DNA of 64,000 nt, from positions 1 through 64,000 of the forward strand of contig NZ_JABGBN010000006.1 of the NCBI RefSeq assembly GCF_013133795.1, given 5' to 3'. The stretch is from Pelistega suis. GTDB taxonomy: Bacteria > Pseudomonadota > Gammaproteobacteria > Burkholderiales > Burkholderiaceae_B. The notes beneath the pieces are model-generated. The model saw only the letters and a program-made list of their open reading frames with translations, ran no database searches and was not told where the DNA came from. Position numbers and translations under genes: made by a program. Of this stretch, positions 19,769-30,780 are shown piece by piece (position 1 is the stretch's first letter; each line of letters begins with the position of its first letter).

Positions 19769-20149
19769 GACAAAACAAGCCTATAAGCCGGATTATGTAA
19801 ACGTAAGTTGCTTGCGCTATTACGTCGGCAATCATTCCTCTAGGCCAGACATTGCTGTCAGGCTCAAGCCATCTACCCGCATACTCGGACGAGCAGCCCT
19901 TGGCGTATGCCTATTTGATGTTGCTCCAGATAGAGGTTACCGCGTTTCACCCTGCAGTGCTGTTACCGAAGTAACGCCATACGGAAGTCGCCGTATCAGT
20001 GTATATAAATATACCCACACCGCAGTCTCGTCTCTGTGGCCCTATTCCTCGCCCATTGCTGAACGGACGGCTGTTAGCCGCTACCTCGCTCTATGGAGTC
20101 CGGACTTTCCTCGTGCCTAGTAGCACGCGACTGCCCAGCTTGTTTTGCA
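19769..20149 (-). ncRNA. rnpB: RNase P RNA (bacterial type A)
   Basis: On the minus strand the RNA starts near 20149 with an AAGCTGGGCAGTCG-like P1/P2 region. It has the conserved GAGGAAAGTCCGGACTCC block (complement of about 20094-20114) and ends near 19769 with the TCCGGCTTAT segment. P1 is closed by CAAAACAAGC pairing across 19771-19780 and 20138-20147. RNase P RNA is the ribozyme that trims the 5' ends of tRNA precursors. A TAAAAT-like -10 box lies just upstream (about 20157-20162, minus strand). Open frames across this locus are artefacts of RNA structure. Confidence 0.95.
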
Positions 20150-20455
20150 AGGGTATTTTAGCATGGAAGAGTGATAACAAAAGAAGAATGCTTTTTCGTG
20201 ATGAGAAGAGTGTTCGTTTGTTTGCGTTAAGAAATGCAAGGGAAAGGAAGGTGGTAATAAGAGAGATAAAAATAATGTGTAAGGAGGAAAATGTTAATAA
20301 ATGCAAAAGATTTTGCATACATTTTATTACATAGCTTGTGTAATACTTTTATTGTACTTTCTAAGTCTTTGATTTTTATGTTTATTCAAGATAAATTTAT
20401 TCTGAATTCATTTTCCTAAGTCTTTATTTTTATTAGGAAAAACCGTAATTTTTGC
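20150..20455. other. Intergenic gap between rnpB and mraZ
   Basis: This AT-rich gap holds the rnpB promoter region at its left end. I see no gene or recognisable RNA in the rest. The mraZ promoter follows at 20456. Confidence 0.6.
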
Positions 20456-20484
20456 TTGAAAAAGGAAAGTAAATGGCTTAAAGT
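20456..20484 (+). promoter_or_regulatory. Sigma-70 promoter of the mraZ (dcw) cluster
   Basis: TTGAAA at 20456-20461 and TAAAGT at 20479-20484 are separated by exactly 17 bases. The -10 box overlaps the first MraZ operator repeat, so MraZ binding would block polymerase. This would be the main promoter for mraZ to ftsA. Confidence 0.65.
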
Positions 20485-20520
20485 GGAGGGAAGTAGGATT
20501 TTGTGTGAAAAAGTGGGACA
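20481..20520 (+). promoter_or_regulatory. mraZ: MraZ operator: four 10-bp repeats
   Basis: GTGGA, GTAGG, GTGTG and GTGGG start at 20483, 20493, 20503 and 20513, an exact 10-base period with AT-rich spacers. MraZ is known to bind direct repeats of TGGG separated by 5 bases upstream of its own gene, with repeat numbers varying by species. The array ends 3 bases before the mraZ start. Confidence 0.75.
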
Positions 20521-20523
20521 AAA

Positions 20524-20955
20524 GTGATTTTTCAGGGTAACAGTGCACTCTCTTTAGATGCCAAGGGCAGGATGACAATTCCTGCTCGGCATCGTGACGC
20601 CCTGTTATCAGACTCTCATGGCAAGATAACCATTACCCGAAACCTTGATGGTGGCTTGTTAATCTACCCCCGATTTGAATGGGAAGCCAAGCGAAAAATC
20701 ATTATGGAACTGCCTACCTCTCAGCGTGGTTTGCAACGTTTATTATTAGGTAATGCACAAGATGTAGAGATGGATAGTGCTGGTCGTGTTCTGATCGCCC
20801 CGGAGTTGCGTGACATTGCGGGGATTGTGAAAGATGTTGTCCTAGTTGGTATGGGTCAGAAATTTGAATTGTGGGCCGCAGATAAGTTTGCAGCCCAACA
20901 AGAAGAGGATTTGGCTGCTGTCGACTTGACTCAATTAAGTGGTTTTGCGTTGTAA
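20524..20955 (+). CDS. mraZ: MraZ, transcriptional regulator of the division/cell wall cluster
   Basis: A 143-residue protein with two SpoVT-AbrB-type half domains, each holding the DxKGR-like motif: LDAKGRMTIPARHR at the start and MDSAGRVLIAPELRD in the middle. MraZ forms ring-shaped oligomers and represses the dcw promoter. The start is GTG (20524), read in the FQGNSALSLD context typical of MraZ N-termini. It is the first gene of the cluster, 12 bases before rsmH. Confidence 0.95.
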   Translation: MIFQGNSALSLDAKGRMTIPARHRDALLSDSHGKITITRNLDGGLLIYPRFEWEAKRKIIMELPTSQRGLQRLLLGNAQDVEMDSAGRVLIAPELRDIAGIVKDVVLVGMGQKFELWAADKFAAQQEEDLAAVDLTQLSGFAL

Positions 20956-20967
20956 GGAAATCGCTCG

Positions 20968-21960
20968 ATGAATACAACGTTTACGCACACAACTGTCTTG
21001 CTGCACGCGACAGTAAATGCCTTGGTCAGTCGAGATTTTAATGTAAAAGCCTCATGGATTCATGAGTCTATTGAAAGCTCGAAAGCGCAAGGGGTTTATG
21101 TTGATGGTACGTTTGGACGAGGAGGTCACAGCCGTTACCTCCTAAGTCAATTGGCACCAGAGGCTAAACTGTTTGTTTTTGATAAAGATCCATTGGCAAT
21201 CCAAGCGGCTCAGCAATTACAAGCAGAGGATAAGCGTGTTCATATTATTCATGGGCCTTTTTCGTCTATGAAAGAAGAGCTATATGCACGAGGCATTGAA
21301 ACAGTGCAGGGCATTATGCTTGATTTGGGAATTTCATCGCCACAAATTGATGATGCGAGTAGAGGGTTTTCGTTTATGCGAGAAGGTCCTTTGGATATGC
21401 GCATGGATACTACTCGTGGCATAACGGCAGAAGAGTGGCTGGCAACAGCCGATGTAGAACATATTAAAGAGGTTATAAAAAATTATGGCGAAGAACGGTT
21501 TGCTTTCCAGATTGCAAAGGCGATTGAAGGTCGCCGCAAATCCAGCCCTTTACGCACAACGCTCGACCTTGCCGAGCTCGTCGCATCCGTTGTCAGGACG
21601 CGCGAAAAAGGTCAGCATCCGGCCACAAGGACCTTTCAAGCTATACGGATTTACCTCAATGAAGAGCTCGAGGAGCTTTCACGCACCCTCTCGTCAGTTT
21701 TAAGCTTATTAGCACCAGAAGGAAGAATGGCGATTATTAGCTTTCATTCCTTAGAGGATCGCAAGGTAAAGCAATTTATTGCACAAGCGGCAAATCCGGG
21801 TGCGGAATTGGCGAAGTTGCCATTGAGAGAAAGTGAGATGCCTCAGCCTTTATTGAAAAACCTAGGCAAGACGACAGCTGCCAAAGAGGAGGTGGAGGCG
21901 AATCCACGTTCCCGATCAGCGATTTTACGTGTTGCACAAAGAACGGAAACGGCCTTATGA
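20968..21960 (+). CDS. rsmH: RsmH, 16S rRNA (cytosine1402-N4)-methyltransferase
   Basis: A 330-residue protein. It has the SAM-binding start [17 protein letters not shown] (around residues 46-62), [22 protein letters not shown], and the C-terminal [14 protein letters not shown] and [11 protein letters not shown] motifs. It methylates C1402 in the ribosomal decoding centre. Its end overlaps ftsL by 4 bases (ATGA). Compared with E. coli it carries a short insertion near residues 15-40 ([19 protein letters not shown]). Confidence 0.96.
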   Translation: MNTTFTHTTVLLHATVNALVSRDFNVKASWIHESIESSKAQGVYVDGTFGRGGHSRYLLSQLAPEAKLFVFDKDPLAIQAAQQLQAEDKRVHIIHGPFSSMKEELYARGIETVQGIMLDLGISSPQIDDASRGFSFMREGPLDMRMDTTRGITAEEWLATADVEHIKEVIKNYGEERFAFQIAKAIEGRRKSSPLRTTLDLAELVASVVRTREKGQHPATRTFQAIRIYLNEELEELSRTLSSVLSLLAPEGRMAIISFHSLEDRKVKQFIAQAANPGAELAKLPLRESEMPQPLLKNLGKTTAAKEEVEANPRSRSAILRVAQRTETAL

Positions 21961-22268
21961 AAGGTATTGTAGCGGTTATTGTGTTGGTAAGTTTCTTTGT
22001 TTATAGCGCGATGGATTTAATCACCGTGCGTTATCAACAGAGATTGCTTTATAACGAGCTCGTGCGTACACAAAACATCGAACAAAAATTGAATCAAGCT
22101 TGGAGTTATCTGCAGCTTGAGCGAGCGAATTTGACCAGTACGATACATATCAATCAGGTGATGTCACAGAAGTTGAGAATGACGCCAGCTGATATTAGTC
22201 ACATTATTTATATTAAAGATTCAGAATTGCGTAAAGTGGCTAATCCTGAGGCAGCTAAAGAACAATAA
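21957..22268 (+). CDS. ftsL: FtsL, division protein
   Basis: A 103-residue bitopic membrane protein: an N-terminal hydrophobic segment ([20 protein letters not shown]), then a coiled-coil periplasmic part starting near the [19 protein letters not shown] stretch. FtsL pairs with FtsB and recruits FtsQ, FtsW and FtsI to the septum. It is short and poorly conserved; identity rests on topology and its place between rsmH and ftsI. Confidence 0.92.
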   Translation: MKGIVAVIVLVSFFVYSAMDLITVRYQQRLLYNELVRTQNIEQKLNQAWSYLQLERANLTSTIHINQVMSQKLRMTPADISHIIYIKDSELRKVANPEAAKEQ

Positions 22269-22276
22269 TTGGGGTT

Positions 22277-24091
22277 ATGATGAGAAAATGGTTTAATAAT
22301 TCCAAAGAAAGAGCTCCTAGAAGAACAGGGAATATTGTGCAGTCTTATGAGACGGGTGGTGAAAAAACCTCGTCTAAGGTCAGATCTTCGATTCTTTATG
22401 CTTTATTGCTACTTGGCTTTGGAGCAGTAGGCGCACAGGCACTCTATCATCAGGCGTTTAATAGTGATTTCCTTCGCAAGGAAGGAGATAATCGTTATGA
22501 AGCGCGTATTCCCTTGCATGCGGAGCGTGGACGTATTATTGATCGTAACGGTGAGTTTTTGGCGACTAGCGTGCCTGCGAGTAGCGTTTGGGCGGTACCT
22601 GATCAACTATTACGTGCCTCTGTAGAGCAACGTTCTGCGTTAGCGAATGAGTTAGGTGAAACGCTTAAGAGTCTAGACGCTAAGTTAAATACCAATAAAA
22701 ATAAAGCATTCTTATTTTTAAAACGTCAAATTTCTTTAGAGACATCAGATCGTATTCGTGCCTTAAAGATTAAGGGTATCAATATTGATTCTGAAAGTAA
22801 ACGCCATTATCCACAAGGCTCTTTAATGAGTCATATTGTCGGTTTTACCAATATTGAAAATAATGGTATTGAGGGACTAGAGAAACAATACAATAAAGTT
22901 CTCCAAGGTGCAGATGGTTCAAGGGTGGTTATTCGTAACCGTTTAGGTGAGGTCATTGAGGACGTTGCCTCTAGTGATAGTCTACCCGCTAAACATGGGG
23001 ATAGTATCCATTTAACCATTGATAGCCGTATTCAGTTTATTGCTAAAAATGCACTAGAAAAAGCGATTAAAAATCATGATGCAGAATCTGGTGGGGCCGT
23101 TGTTATTGATTCTACCAATGGCGAGATTCTAGCGATGGTGAGTATGCCTACATATGATCCTAATAATAACAAGGATCGTCGAGGAGATGCCTTACGTAAT
23201 CGAGTGATTACGGATATCTTTGAGCCGGGTTCTATTATTAAGCCTTTGGTGGCAGCCTTGGCATTAGATGCTGGGGTAATTACTAAAAATACCAAATTTG
23301 CGACAGGTAATGGCGTTTGGCAGTATCAAGGAGCACGTATTACTGACGTAAGTACGCGTAATGGTACGCTTGATGTAGCGGGTGTGTTACGACGTTCTAG
23401 TAATATTGGCATGGCGATGATGTCTGAGCGATTGCGTGCACAACAAATGTGGACGGTATTTAATGCTTTGGGATTTGGGCAAACACCTACCTTAGGTTTC
23501 CCTGGTGCTGCTGCTGGTCGTGTTCGTCCTTGGAAAACATGGAAACTGATTGAGAAGGCAACGATGTCTTATGGCTATGGTTTATCTGTTTCTTTGTTGC
23601 AAATTGCGCAAGCTTATACGGCAATTGCACGTGATGGGGATATGATTTCTTTATCACTTGTTCGCAATAATAATCGTCCGACAAGTATCCAAGTTTTTTC
23701 ACCTAATGTTGCCAAAGATGTGCGAGTCATGGTTGAAGGCTCTGCGGGACCAGAGGGTGCCAAGATTCAATCTCAAGTCAATGGTTATCGTATTGGTGGT
23801 AAATCAGGTACGGCACGTGGTATTGTGAATGGTCGTTATACGATGAATGCTTACCGTGGTTCTTTTGTTGCTTTAGCACCGATTTCTAAACCACGAATTG
23901 TGGTGGCGGTAACGATTGATAAGCCGAAAAAAGGAGGGTATTACGGTACGGTGGTATCGGGACCTGTTGTCGCTGAGGTGATTGAACAAACATTAAAATA
24001 TCTTGGTGTCCCACCAGATGCACCTGTTCAAGAGCCTAAAAAAGCACTAGAGGCAACTAATCAACAAACAACGAGAAGAACACAGGGGTAA
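22277..24091 (+). CDS. ftsI: FtsI (PBP3), septal peptidoglycan transpeptidase
   Basis: A 604-residue class B penicillin-binding protein. After a cytoplasmic tail and one membrane helix (about 40-60) comes the PBP dimerisation domain, with RIPLHAERGRIIDRNG near residue 75. The transpeptidase motifs are S319-I-I-K, S374-S375-N376 and K509-S-G-T. It cross-links septal peptidoglycan with FtsW. The start may be either of two adjacent ATG codons (22277 or 22280). It lies 3 bases before murE/murF. Confidence 0.96.
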   Translation: MMRKWFNNSKERAPRRTGNIVQSYETGGEKTSSKVRSSILYALLLLGFGAVGAQALYHQAFNSDFLRKEGDNRYEARIPLHAERGRIIDRNGEFLATSVPASSVWAVPDQLLRASVEQRSALANELGETLKSLDAKLNTNKNKAFLFLKRQISLETSDRIRALKIKGINIDSESKRHYPQGSLMSHIVGFTNIENNGIEGLEKQYNKVLQGADGSRVVIRNRLGEVIEDVASSDSLPAKHGDSIHLTIDSRIQFIAKNALEKAIKNHDAESGGAVVIDSTNGEILAMVSMPTYDPNNNKDRRGDALRNRVITDIFEPGSIIKPLVAALALDAGVITKNTKFATGNGVWQYQGARITDVSTRNGTLDVAGVLRRSSNIGMAMMSERLRAQQMWTVFNALGFGQTPTLGFPGAAAGRVRPWKTWKLIEKATMSYGYGLSVSLLQIAQAYTAIARDGDMISLSLVRNNNRPTSIQVFSPNVAKDVRVMVEGSAGPEGAKIQSQVNGYRIGGKSGTARGIVNGRYTMNAYRGSFVALAPISKPRIVVAVTIDKPKKGGYYGTVVSGPVVAEVIEQTLKYLGVPPDAPVQEPKKALEATNQQTTRRTQG

Positions 24092-24094
24092 CTT

Positions 24095-26863
24095 ATGATT
24101 ATCGATTGGTTAAAAAAGCATATAAATCAATCCGCCAATCTTCGTCTTGATAGCAGAGACATCCAAATAGGGGATGTCTTTGTTGCATGTAAGGGACATC
24201 ATTCGGACGGTGCACAATATATTCAAAAAGCGGTAGATAATGGCGCTGCGGCTATCTTGCTTGAAAAAGGATTACAGGCACCCGTAGTCAATGTACCCCT
24301 ACTTGAAGTCGAACATTTACGTGCCCAATTAGGCGCTTTAGCGGATGAGTGGTATGGTTATCCTTCGGCTTCTTTATCGGTGATTGCTATTACGGGGACA
24401 AATGGTAAAACATCGTGTGCAAATTGGGTAGCTAAGGCACTCACACAGCAAGGAGTACCTTGTGCAACGATTGGTACCTTGGGAACCATTCTCCCTAGTG
24501 GTGAGAACTTAGGGGGGGCATTAACGACGCCTGACGTATTGAGTGTGCATCGTTTACTGGCTGAATTAAAACAAAAAAATATGGCTGCCGTAACGATTGA
24601 AGCCTCTTCTATTGGTTTGGTTCAGGGTCGTATGGACGGTGTGCGTATCAAAGTGGCTGGTTTTACGAATTTAACGTTGGATCATCTGGATATTCATCAA
24701 TCTATGCAAGAGTATGAACGTTGCAAAGGGTTATTATTCCAGTGGCCTGCGTTAGAGTATGCCATTATCAATGTGGATGATGCGGTAGGTGAGCGTTTTT
24801 TCCAGCAAAGTAAAGCAAAAACTACCGTTGCTTACTCAATGAAAGCTCATGCTTTGGCCACAGTTCAAGCGAAAAAATATCAATTTGCAGATTATGGTTT
24901 ATCGTTTGATTTATCTTTACCAGAAGGTGAAACCCAAGTCCTTACGCGTCTTGTTGGCGAGCATAATATCGCTAATTTACTATTAACGGCGGGTATTTTA
25001 CAGGCCTTGGGTTGGGGTAGTAGCAAAATTGCAAAAGCGATTGCACTATTAGAAGCGGTGCCTGGGCGTTTGGAAACGGTTAATGTGCCAGAGGGAGTGT
25101 CTTCTCAAGGCTTACCACTTGTGGTGGTGGATTATTCGCATACGCCAGATTCGCTTTTACATGCGCTAAAGGCATTGCGTCCTTCAGCAACGGCACGTCA
25201 GGGTAAACTTATCTGTGTATTTGGTTGTGGTGGTGATCGCGATCCGAGTAAACGTCCTGTCATGGGCAAGATTGCAGCAGAGTCAGCAGATATTAGCTAT
25301 GTGACGAGTGATAACCCACGCACGGAAGAGCCTCTGTCTATTCTCGCGCAGATTACACAAGCCATGCCAGAGGGTACCTTTGCGCATGTCGATCGTGCCT
25401 ATACGATTGTCCATGCTATTTTAAAGGCGGATGCAAAAGATGTTATCTTAGTCGCCGGTAAAGGGCATGAGACCTATCAAGAAATTCATCAGCAAAAAAC
25501 CGCTTTTGACGATCGCTTATGGTCTTTATTCGGTTTATTGTTAAAGTCTGGCGCTAAGATTAATACCGACTCACGCACAGTCTCTCCTGGGGAAATTTTT
25601 GTCGCATTAAAGGGGGAGTCTTTTGATGCACATCGCTTCTTGGCAGATGTTGAGCGCAAAGGGGCGGTGGCAGTTGTGGTGTCTGAGCAAGCAGAGGGTT
25701 TAAAAATTCCTCAAATTGTAGTCGATGATACGCTAAAAGCCTTGTCACAATCGGCAAAAGCTTGGCGTTCTTCTTTTGATTTACCAGTAATTGCCGTGAC
25801 GGGGAGTAATGGTAAAACGACATGTAAAGAGATGATTTCATCGATTTTGCAAACCTATGTAGGGGCAGAACATTGCTTAGCCACAACGGGTAATTTGAAT
25901 AATCATATTGGTGTGCCATTAAGTCTTTTAAGATTAAATGAAAATTATAAAGCAGCGGTATTTGAGTTGGGGATGAATCACCCCGGAGAAATTGCTGCTT
26001 TAGCGAATATGGCACAAGCACAGGTTGCATTAGTCAATAATGCACAGCGTGAACATCAAGAATTTATGAAAACGGTGGAAGCCGTTGCTTACGAAAATGG
26101 TGAGTCTTTAAAAGCCTTACCTCCTCAAGGTATAGCAGTTTACCCTGCAGATGATACGTATACGCCTATTTGGAATCAATTAGCAGGACAGCGTCAAAAG
26201 ATAATGTTTGGAGCATATGGTCAAGTTTATGCGACAGAAGTGCAGACCAATGCGCTAGGATCAAATTTTATCTTGCACTATGAATCTGTGCCTGGCCTAT
26301 CAAAAATGGCCACCCAACAAGTACCTGTGAGTTTATCCATCCCGGGTGAGCATAATGTACGTAATGCGTTGGCGGCAGCAGCATGTGCGATAGCGATAAA
26401 AGTGCCGTTAGCGACAATTGCTGAAGGGTTGTCTAGCTTTAAGGCTGTTAATGGACGTATGCAGCAATATCGCTTAAATAATGATATTGTGTTGATTAAT
26501 GATACCTACAATGCTAACCCTGATTCGGTGATTGCGGCGATTGATGTAATGAGCAATTTACCTCAACCGGCTATTTTAGTTTTAGGTGATATGGGTGAGG
26601 TCGGTGATAACGGTCCGCAGATGCATGCTGAAGTGGGGCTTTATGCTAAACAAAAAGGTATTCAGCAATTATTGGGTATGGGTGATCTTTGTCGTGAAGC
26701 GGTAAAGGCGTTTGGTGACGGCGCTCAACACTTTGAGGATGTTGAGTCCTTAGTGTCCGTATTAAAAGCAGCCGTTAATACAAAAACAATTTTAGTTAAG
26801 GGATCACGCTTTATGAAAATGGAGCGTGTAGTTCAGGCATTATTAGCCGATAATGCTAAATAG
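24095..26863 (+). CDS. murE/murF: MurE-MurF fusion ligase
   Basis: A 922-residue single frame. Residues 1 to about 480 are MurE: an N-terminal [14 protein letters not shown], the ATP loop TGTNGKTS (100-107), and the DNPR motif at 406-409 that selects meso-diaminopimelate. Residues from about 485 are Mur[20 protein letters not shown], the second ATP loop TGSNGKTT (569-576), and [10 protein letters not shown]. The two halves add meso-diaminopimelate and then D-Ala-D-Ala to the UDP-MurNAc peptide. Both ATP loops are intact and no frameshift is needed. Such fusions are known in Bordetella, where Mur enzymes form complexes. Confidence 0.97.
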   Translation: MIIDWLKKHINQSANLRLDSRDIQIGDVFVACKGHHSDGAQYIQKAVDNGAAAILLEKGLQAPVVNVPLLEVEHLRAQLGALADEWYGYPSASLSVIAITGTNGKTSCANWVAKALTQQGVPCATIGTLGTILPSGENLGGALTTPDVLSVHRLLAELKQKNMAAVTIEASSIGLVQGRMDGVRIKVAGFTNLTLDHLDIHQSMQEYERCKGLLFQWPALEYAIINVDDAVGERFFQQSKAKTTVAYSMKAHALATVQAKKYQFADYGLSFDLSLPEGETQVLTRLVGEHNIANLLLTAGILQALGWGSSKIAKAIALLEAVPGRLETVNVPEGVSSQGLPLVVVDYSHTPDSLLHALKALRPSATARQGKLICVFGCGGDRDPSKRPVMGKIAAESADISYVTSDNPRTEEPLSILAQITQAMPEGTFAHVDRAYTIVHAILKADAKDVILVAGKGHETYQEIHQQKTAFDDRLWSLFGLLLKSGAKINTDSRTVSPGEIFVALKGESFDAHRFLADVERKGAVAVVVSEQAEGLKIPQIVVDDTLKALSQSAKAWRSSFDLPVIAVTGSNGKTTCKEMISSILQTYVGAEHCLATTGNLNNHIGVPLSLLRLNENYKAAVFELGMNHPGEIAALANMAQAQVALVNNAQREHQEFMKTVEAVAYENGESLKALPPQGIAVYPADDTYTPIWNQLAGQRQKIMFGAYGQVYATEVQTNALGSNFILHYESVPGLSKMATQQVPVSLSIPGEHNVRNALAAAACAIAIKVPLATIAEGLSSFKAVNGRMQQYRLNNDIVLINDTYNANPDSVIAAIDVMSNLPQPAILVLGDMGEVGDNGPQMHAEVGLYAKQKGIQQLLGMGDLCREAVKAFGDGAQHFEDVESLVSVLKAAVNTKTILVKGSRFMKMERVVQALLADNAK

Positions 26864-26871
26864 GGAAAAAC

Positions 26872-28038
26872 ATGTTATACGCTTTATTTAAGGCTCTTTC
26901 GAGTAAATTTACAGTCTTTGCTGTCTTTGACTATATCACTCTTCGTGCAATGCTAGCCTGTGGAACGGCTTTGTTAATTGGTCTTGTGGCAGGTCCTCGC
27001 GTCATTCGCAAATTAACAGAATTAAAAATTGGTCAAGCGGTGCGTGAATATGGTCCGAATCATATGGCAAAAAATGGTACACCAACCATGGGTGGGGTAT
27101 TGATTTTAATTAGTATCGCTATCAGTACCTTTTTGTGGGCGGATTTAACGAACCGTTTCGTATGGGTTGTTTTATTAGTAACCCTAGGTTTTGGTGCAGT
27201 AGGTTGGGTAGATGATTATCGTAAAGTGGTTTATCGCAATCCAGAGGGGATGTCATCAAAAGAAAAATTCTTTTGGCAAACTTTAGTGGGTTTAGTAGCG
27301 GCGATTTACTTAAGTTTTGCGGTTTCTGCTCCAGCGAATGCTGAGTTATGGCCGCTATTTAAAGAGTGGGTGTTAAGTGGTTTTTCAATGCCTTTACCTT
27401 CTCGTGCGGATTTAATTGTCCCTTTCTTTAAAAATGTGAGCTATCCTTTAGGCGTATTTGGTTTTGCGACATTGACTTGGATGGTGATTGTAGGCGCAAG
27501 TAATGCGGTTAACTTGACGGATGGTTTAGACGGTTTAGCGATTATGCCAACGGTGATGGTAGGCGCTGCATTAGGCATTTTTGCTTATGTAGTAGGTCGT
27601 GTAGACTATTCTAGTTATTTGTTATTCCCCTATATTCCAGGTGCATCAGAGATGATGGTGCTTTGTGCTGCTTTGGGCGGTGCGGGTTTAGCGTTCTTAT
27701 GGTTTAATGCGTATCCTGCGCAAGTATTTATGGGTGATGTCGGTGCTTTAGCTCTGGGCGGTATGTTAGGCACAATCGCAGTGATTACACGTCAAGAAAT
27801 TGTGTTCTTCATTATGGGTGGTGTTTTTGTTGTGGAAACATTATCTGTAATGTTGCAAGTAACTTGGTTTAAATATACTAAGAAACGTTTTGGTGAAGGT
27901 CGTCGTATTTTAAAAATGGCACCTTTGCATCATCATTTTGAAGTGGGTGGTTGGAAAGAAACACAAGTGGTGGTACGTTTCTGGATTATTACCATTATGC
28001 TGGTTTTACTTGGTTTATCTACCTTAAAGTTACGTTAA
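26872..28038 (+). CDS. mraY: MraY, phospho-MurNAc-pentapeptide transferase
   Basis: A 388-residue polytopic membrane protein. It has the family motifs [10 protein letters not shown] (about 64-73), [17 protein letters not shown] with catalytic aspartates, and [12 protein letters not shown], then APLHHHFE. It moves phospho-MurNAc-pentapeptide onto undecaprenyl phosphate to make lipid I at the inner face of the membrane. It follows murE/murF by 8 bases and murD begins 4 bases after its stop. Confidence 0.97.
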   Translation: MLYALFKALSSKFTVFAVFDYITLRAMLACGTALLIGLVAGPRVIRKLTELKIGQAVREYGPNHMAKNGTPTMGGVLILISIAISTFLWADLTNRFVWVVLLVTLGFGAVGWVDDYRKVVYRNPEGMSSKEKFFWQTLVGLVAAIYLSFAVSAPANAELWPLFKEWVLSGFSMPLPSRADLIVPFFKNVSYPLGVFGFATLTWMVIVGASNAVNLTDGLDGLAIMPTVMVGAALGIFAYVVGRVDYSSYLLFPYIPGASEMMVLCAALGGAGLAFLWFNAYPAQVFMGDVGALALGGMLGTIAVITRQEIVFFIMGGVFVVETLSVMLQVTWFKYTKKRFGEGRRILKMAPLHHHFEVGGWKETQVVVRFWIITIMLVLLGLSTLKLR

Positions 28039-28042
28039 TACT

Positions 28043-29572
28043 ATGACAACACCGTTCATTTCTAGTGTAAAAAATCGCGCTATTTTGATTTTAGGTTTAG
28101 GTGAGACAGGGTTAGCGGCAGCTAAATGGTGTCTGCAACAAGGCGCATTGGTACGTGTTGCGGATACTCGAGATGTGCCTCCTGGTTTAGATGCTTTAAA
28201 AACAGCAGGGATTGCGCAAGAGGCTCTTTTTTTGGGGGCAGATAGGGCGCTATCAGAAGATGTACTGGACGGTGTTCAAAGTATTGTACTTAGTCCGGGT
28301 TTAGAGCCTTTTAAAGAACCATTAAAAAGCTTTTTAGATAAAGCGCAAGCTTTACAGATTGAAATTATCGGTGAGATTGAGCTTTTTGCACGTGCTTTAC
28401 AGGATTTAAAAGAACAAACGCAGTATCAGGCCAAGGTCTTAGCAGTAACAGGAACGAATGGAAAAACGACGGTAACGACGATGACTCGTGACATGTGTAT
28501 CCAAGCGGGATTAACTGCCGTAGCGGCGGGGAATATTAGTCCAGCGGCCTTGGATGCTTTGATGCAGAGTTTGGCAGAGAATACCTTACCTGATGTTTGG
28601 GTGATTGAGTTATCGAGTTTTCAATTGCATACCACCCAAAGCCTTAAGCCTAATGCCTCAGTCGTGTTAAATATCACACAAGACCATTTGGATTGGCACG
28701 GAAGTATGGAACATTATATGGCAGCCAAAGCTAAGTTATTAACGATGAGTGATATTGCTGTCGTTAATCGCGATGATGAGTTGACCGTAAAAATGGTGGA
28801 TTATTTGGATGATGTCAATGTTCGCTCATTTGGTAGTGATGAGCCTAAGCTTGCCGATGACTTAGGGATTGAGAATCTTAATGGTATGGCATGGTTAAGT
28901 GTGAGTGAATATGATGATTTTGATGATCCCATTACTAAACCTGTTAAGAAAAAAGTCTATGAACGTCCAGTACGTCCTATCGGAGTAATGAAACGTTTAA
29001 TGCCTGCAGATGCCATGCGTGTGCGTGGTCGCCACAATGCGTTAAATGGTCTGGCTTCTATGGCTTTATGTCGTGCTATTGGCGTGTCATATACACCGTT
29101 ATTAATGACATTACGCGATTATGAAGCACAGGCACATCGTTGTAATTTTGTACGTACTATTCGAGGCGTGGACTTTATTGATGATAGTAAAGGGACGAAT
29201 GTAGGTGCTACACAAGCCGCACTGATAGGTATGCAACGTCCTGTGGTTATCATTCTGGGGGGCATGGGGAAAGGGCAAGATTTCTCGCCCTTATTGGCAC
29301 CTGTTCAACAATATGCACGAGCAGTATTCTTGATTGGTGTTGATCGCGATGTTATTGAGAAGGCGTTGGTGAGTTCTGGTGTGCCCATGATGAAGTTTGA
29401 TAGTTTGGAGGCCGCTGTGAATGCCTCATTAGATTATGCTCAAGCAGGAGATGTTGTCTTATTATCGCCAGCATGTGCAAGTTTTGATATGTTTAAAGGT
29501 TATCATCATCGAGGCGAGGTATTTGTCGATGCGGTATCGCAATTAGCTATTGAGCAAGGGGAGTTAATGTGA
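28043..29572 (+). CDS. murD: MurD, UDP-MurNAc-L-alanine:D-glutamate ligase
   Basis: A 509-residue Mur ligase, somewhat longer than the usual 440-450. The N-terminus has LILGLGETGLAAAKW, followed by the ATP loop VTGTNGKTTVTT and ELSSFQL, then FIDDSKGTNVGAT. The extra length is a segment around residues 250-320 (ENLNGMAWLSVSEYDDFDD and onwards) in the central domain, which may be lineage specific. It adds D-glutamate to UDP-MurNAc-L-Ala. The stop overlaps the ftsW start by 4 bases. Confidence 0.96.
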   Translation: MTTPFISSVKNRAILILGLGETGLAAAKWCLQQGALVRVADTRDVPPGLDALKTAGIAQEALFLGADRALSEDVLDGVQSIVLSPGLEPFKEPLKSFLDKAQALQIEIIGEIELFARALQDLKEQTQYQAKVLAVTGTNGKTTVTTMTRDMCIQAGLTAVAAGNISPAALDALMQSLAENTLPDVWVIELSSFQLHTTQSLKPNASVVLNITQDHLDWHGSMEHYMAAKAKLLTMSDIAVVNRDDELTVKMVDYLDDVNVRSFGSDEPKLADDLGIENLNGMAWLSVSEYDDFDDPITKPVKKKVYERPVRPIGVMKRLMPADAMRVRGRHNALNGLASMALCRAIGVSYTPLLMTLRDYEAQAHRCNFVRTIRGVDFIDDSKGTNVGATQAALIGMQRPVVIILGGMGKGQDFSPLLAPVQQYARAVFLIGVDRDVIEKALVSSGVPMMKFDSLEAAVNASLDYAQAGDVVLLSPACASFDMFKGYHHRGEVFVDAVSQLAIEQGELM

Positions 29573-30780
29573 GTGCAACGGCAACAACACGTGGTTTCAT
29601 GTCAGTGAAGCCGACACGGACTAATATGCGCAATTATGACCTTGTGTTATTGAGTGCGGTGGGGACTTTACTGGTCTTTGGTTTAGTGATGGTGTTTTCA
29701 GCCTCAATTGCCTTGGGGGATGGTCCTAAATATGTGAATGCAGGGCGTTACTTTTTCTTTTCTCGTCATTTAGTCTTTATTATTGCGGGTATCGTGGCGT
29801 GTATTTTCGCTTCGTTTGTTCCAATGAAAGTTTGGGAAAAATATGCTTTGCCGCTTTATATTGCGAGCATGGTTTTCCTTATCTTGGTGTTGATTCCTTT
29901 TATTGGTCGAGAGGTAAATGGTGCATCGCGTTGGATTCCTTTGGGGCCAATTAACTTTCAACCGTCAGAGTTAGCGAAGATTGGCATGATTGTATTTACG
30001 GCTTGGTACATTGGACGTAAACGTCAATATATGCGTGATATGCGAGGGGTTTTACCTATTCTAGGTTTTGTGGGGATTATTGCGTTATTACTGGGTTTAG
30101 AGCCTGACTTAGGGGCAACCGTTGTGGTGGTTGCTATTGTCTTTGGTCTACTATTCTTGGGTGGGGTGAGTTTTAAAGTATTTGCAGGTCTAGTCGCTCT
30201 TGCTGTAGGTGGGATTGCGGGTGCTATTTTAATTGCACCATGGCGTATGCAACGTTTCTTTGCGTATTTGGATCCCTTCAGTGCAGAGCATGCTCAGTCA
30301 ACAGGCTATCAATTAACGCATTCTTTAATTGCAGTAGGTCGCGGTGAGATTTTTGGGGTGGGTTTAGGTTTTAGTATCGAGAAATTACACTATTTACCTG
30401 AGGCACATACCGACTTTATTATGGCGGTTGTCGCGGAAGAACTAGGTTTTGTCGGTATTTTAGCGGTGATTGTCTTGTTCGCTATTATTGTGAAAAAAGG
30501 CTTAGATATTGGTCGTCAAGCGATTGCGATGGATCGAGAGTTTAATGGTTTTGTGGCTCAAGGTGTTTCGATTTGGTTTGGGGTGCAGGCCTTTATTAAT
30601 CTAGGAGTATGTTTTGGTCTATTGCCAACTAAGGGTTTAACGCTACCATTGGTGAGTTATGGTGGTTCAGCGCTAGTGATGAATATGGTGGCAGTCGCTA
30701 TGTTGCTTCGTGTTGATTATGAAAATCGTTGTTTAATGCGAGGTCAACATCAAGCCGCAAGCAGAAGAGGTCAGGTATGA
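29569..30780 (+). CDS. ftsW: FtsW, septal peptidoglycan polymerase (SEDS family)
   Basis: A 403-residue SEDS protein with about ten membrane spans. Conserved segments are [18 protein letters not shown], the large periplasmic loop with [18 protein letters not shown], and [19 protein letters not shown] near the end. It polymerises lipid II at the septum with FtsI. The start is a GTG (29569) overlapping the murD stop; a later ATG (29599) is possible. It overlaps murG by 4 bases. Confidence 0.95.
   Translation: MSATATTRGFMSVKPTRTNMRNYDLVLLSAVGTLLVFGLVMVFSASIALGDGPKYVNAGRYFFFSRHLVFIIAGIVACIFASFVPMKVWEKYALPLYIASMVFLILVLIPFIGREVNGASRWIPLGPINFQPSELAKIGMIVFTAWYIGRKRQYMRDMRGVLPILGFVGIIALLLGLEPDLGATVVVVAIVFGLLFLGGVSFKVFAGLVALAVGGIAGAILIAPWRMQRFFAYLDPFSAEHAQSTGYQLTHSLIAVGRGEIFGVGLGFSIEKLHYLPEAHTDFIMAVVAEELGFVGILAVIVLFAIIVKKGLDIGRQAIAMDREFNGFVAQGVSIWFGVQAFINLGVCFGLLPTKGLTLPLVSYGGSALVMNMVAVAMLLRVDYENRCLMRGQHQAASRRGQV

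Noticed and set aside
19737-20334. Open frames on both strands across 19737-20334
   Set aside because: They overlie RNase P RNA and its flank; the conserved RNA explains the sequence and the translations resemble no protein.
25560-26030. 156-residue antisense frame opposite murE/murF
   Set aside because: It is a shadow of the MurF coding frame; no ribosome site and no recognisable protein features.
30729-30776. Longer N-terminus for MurG
   Set aside because: It overlaps the end of FtsW; the ATG at 30777 gives the standard overlap and N-terminus.
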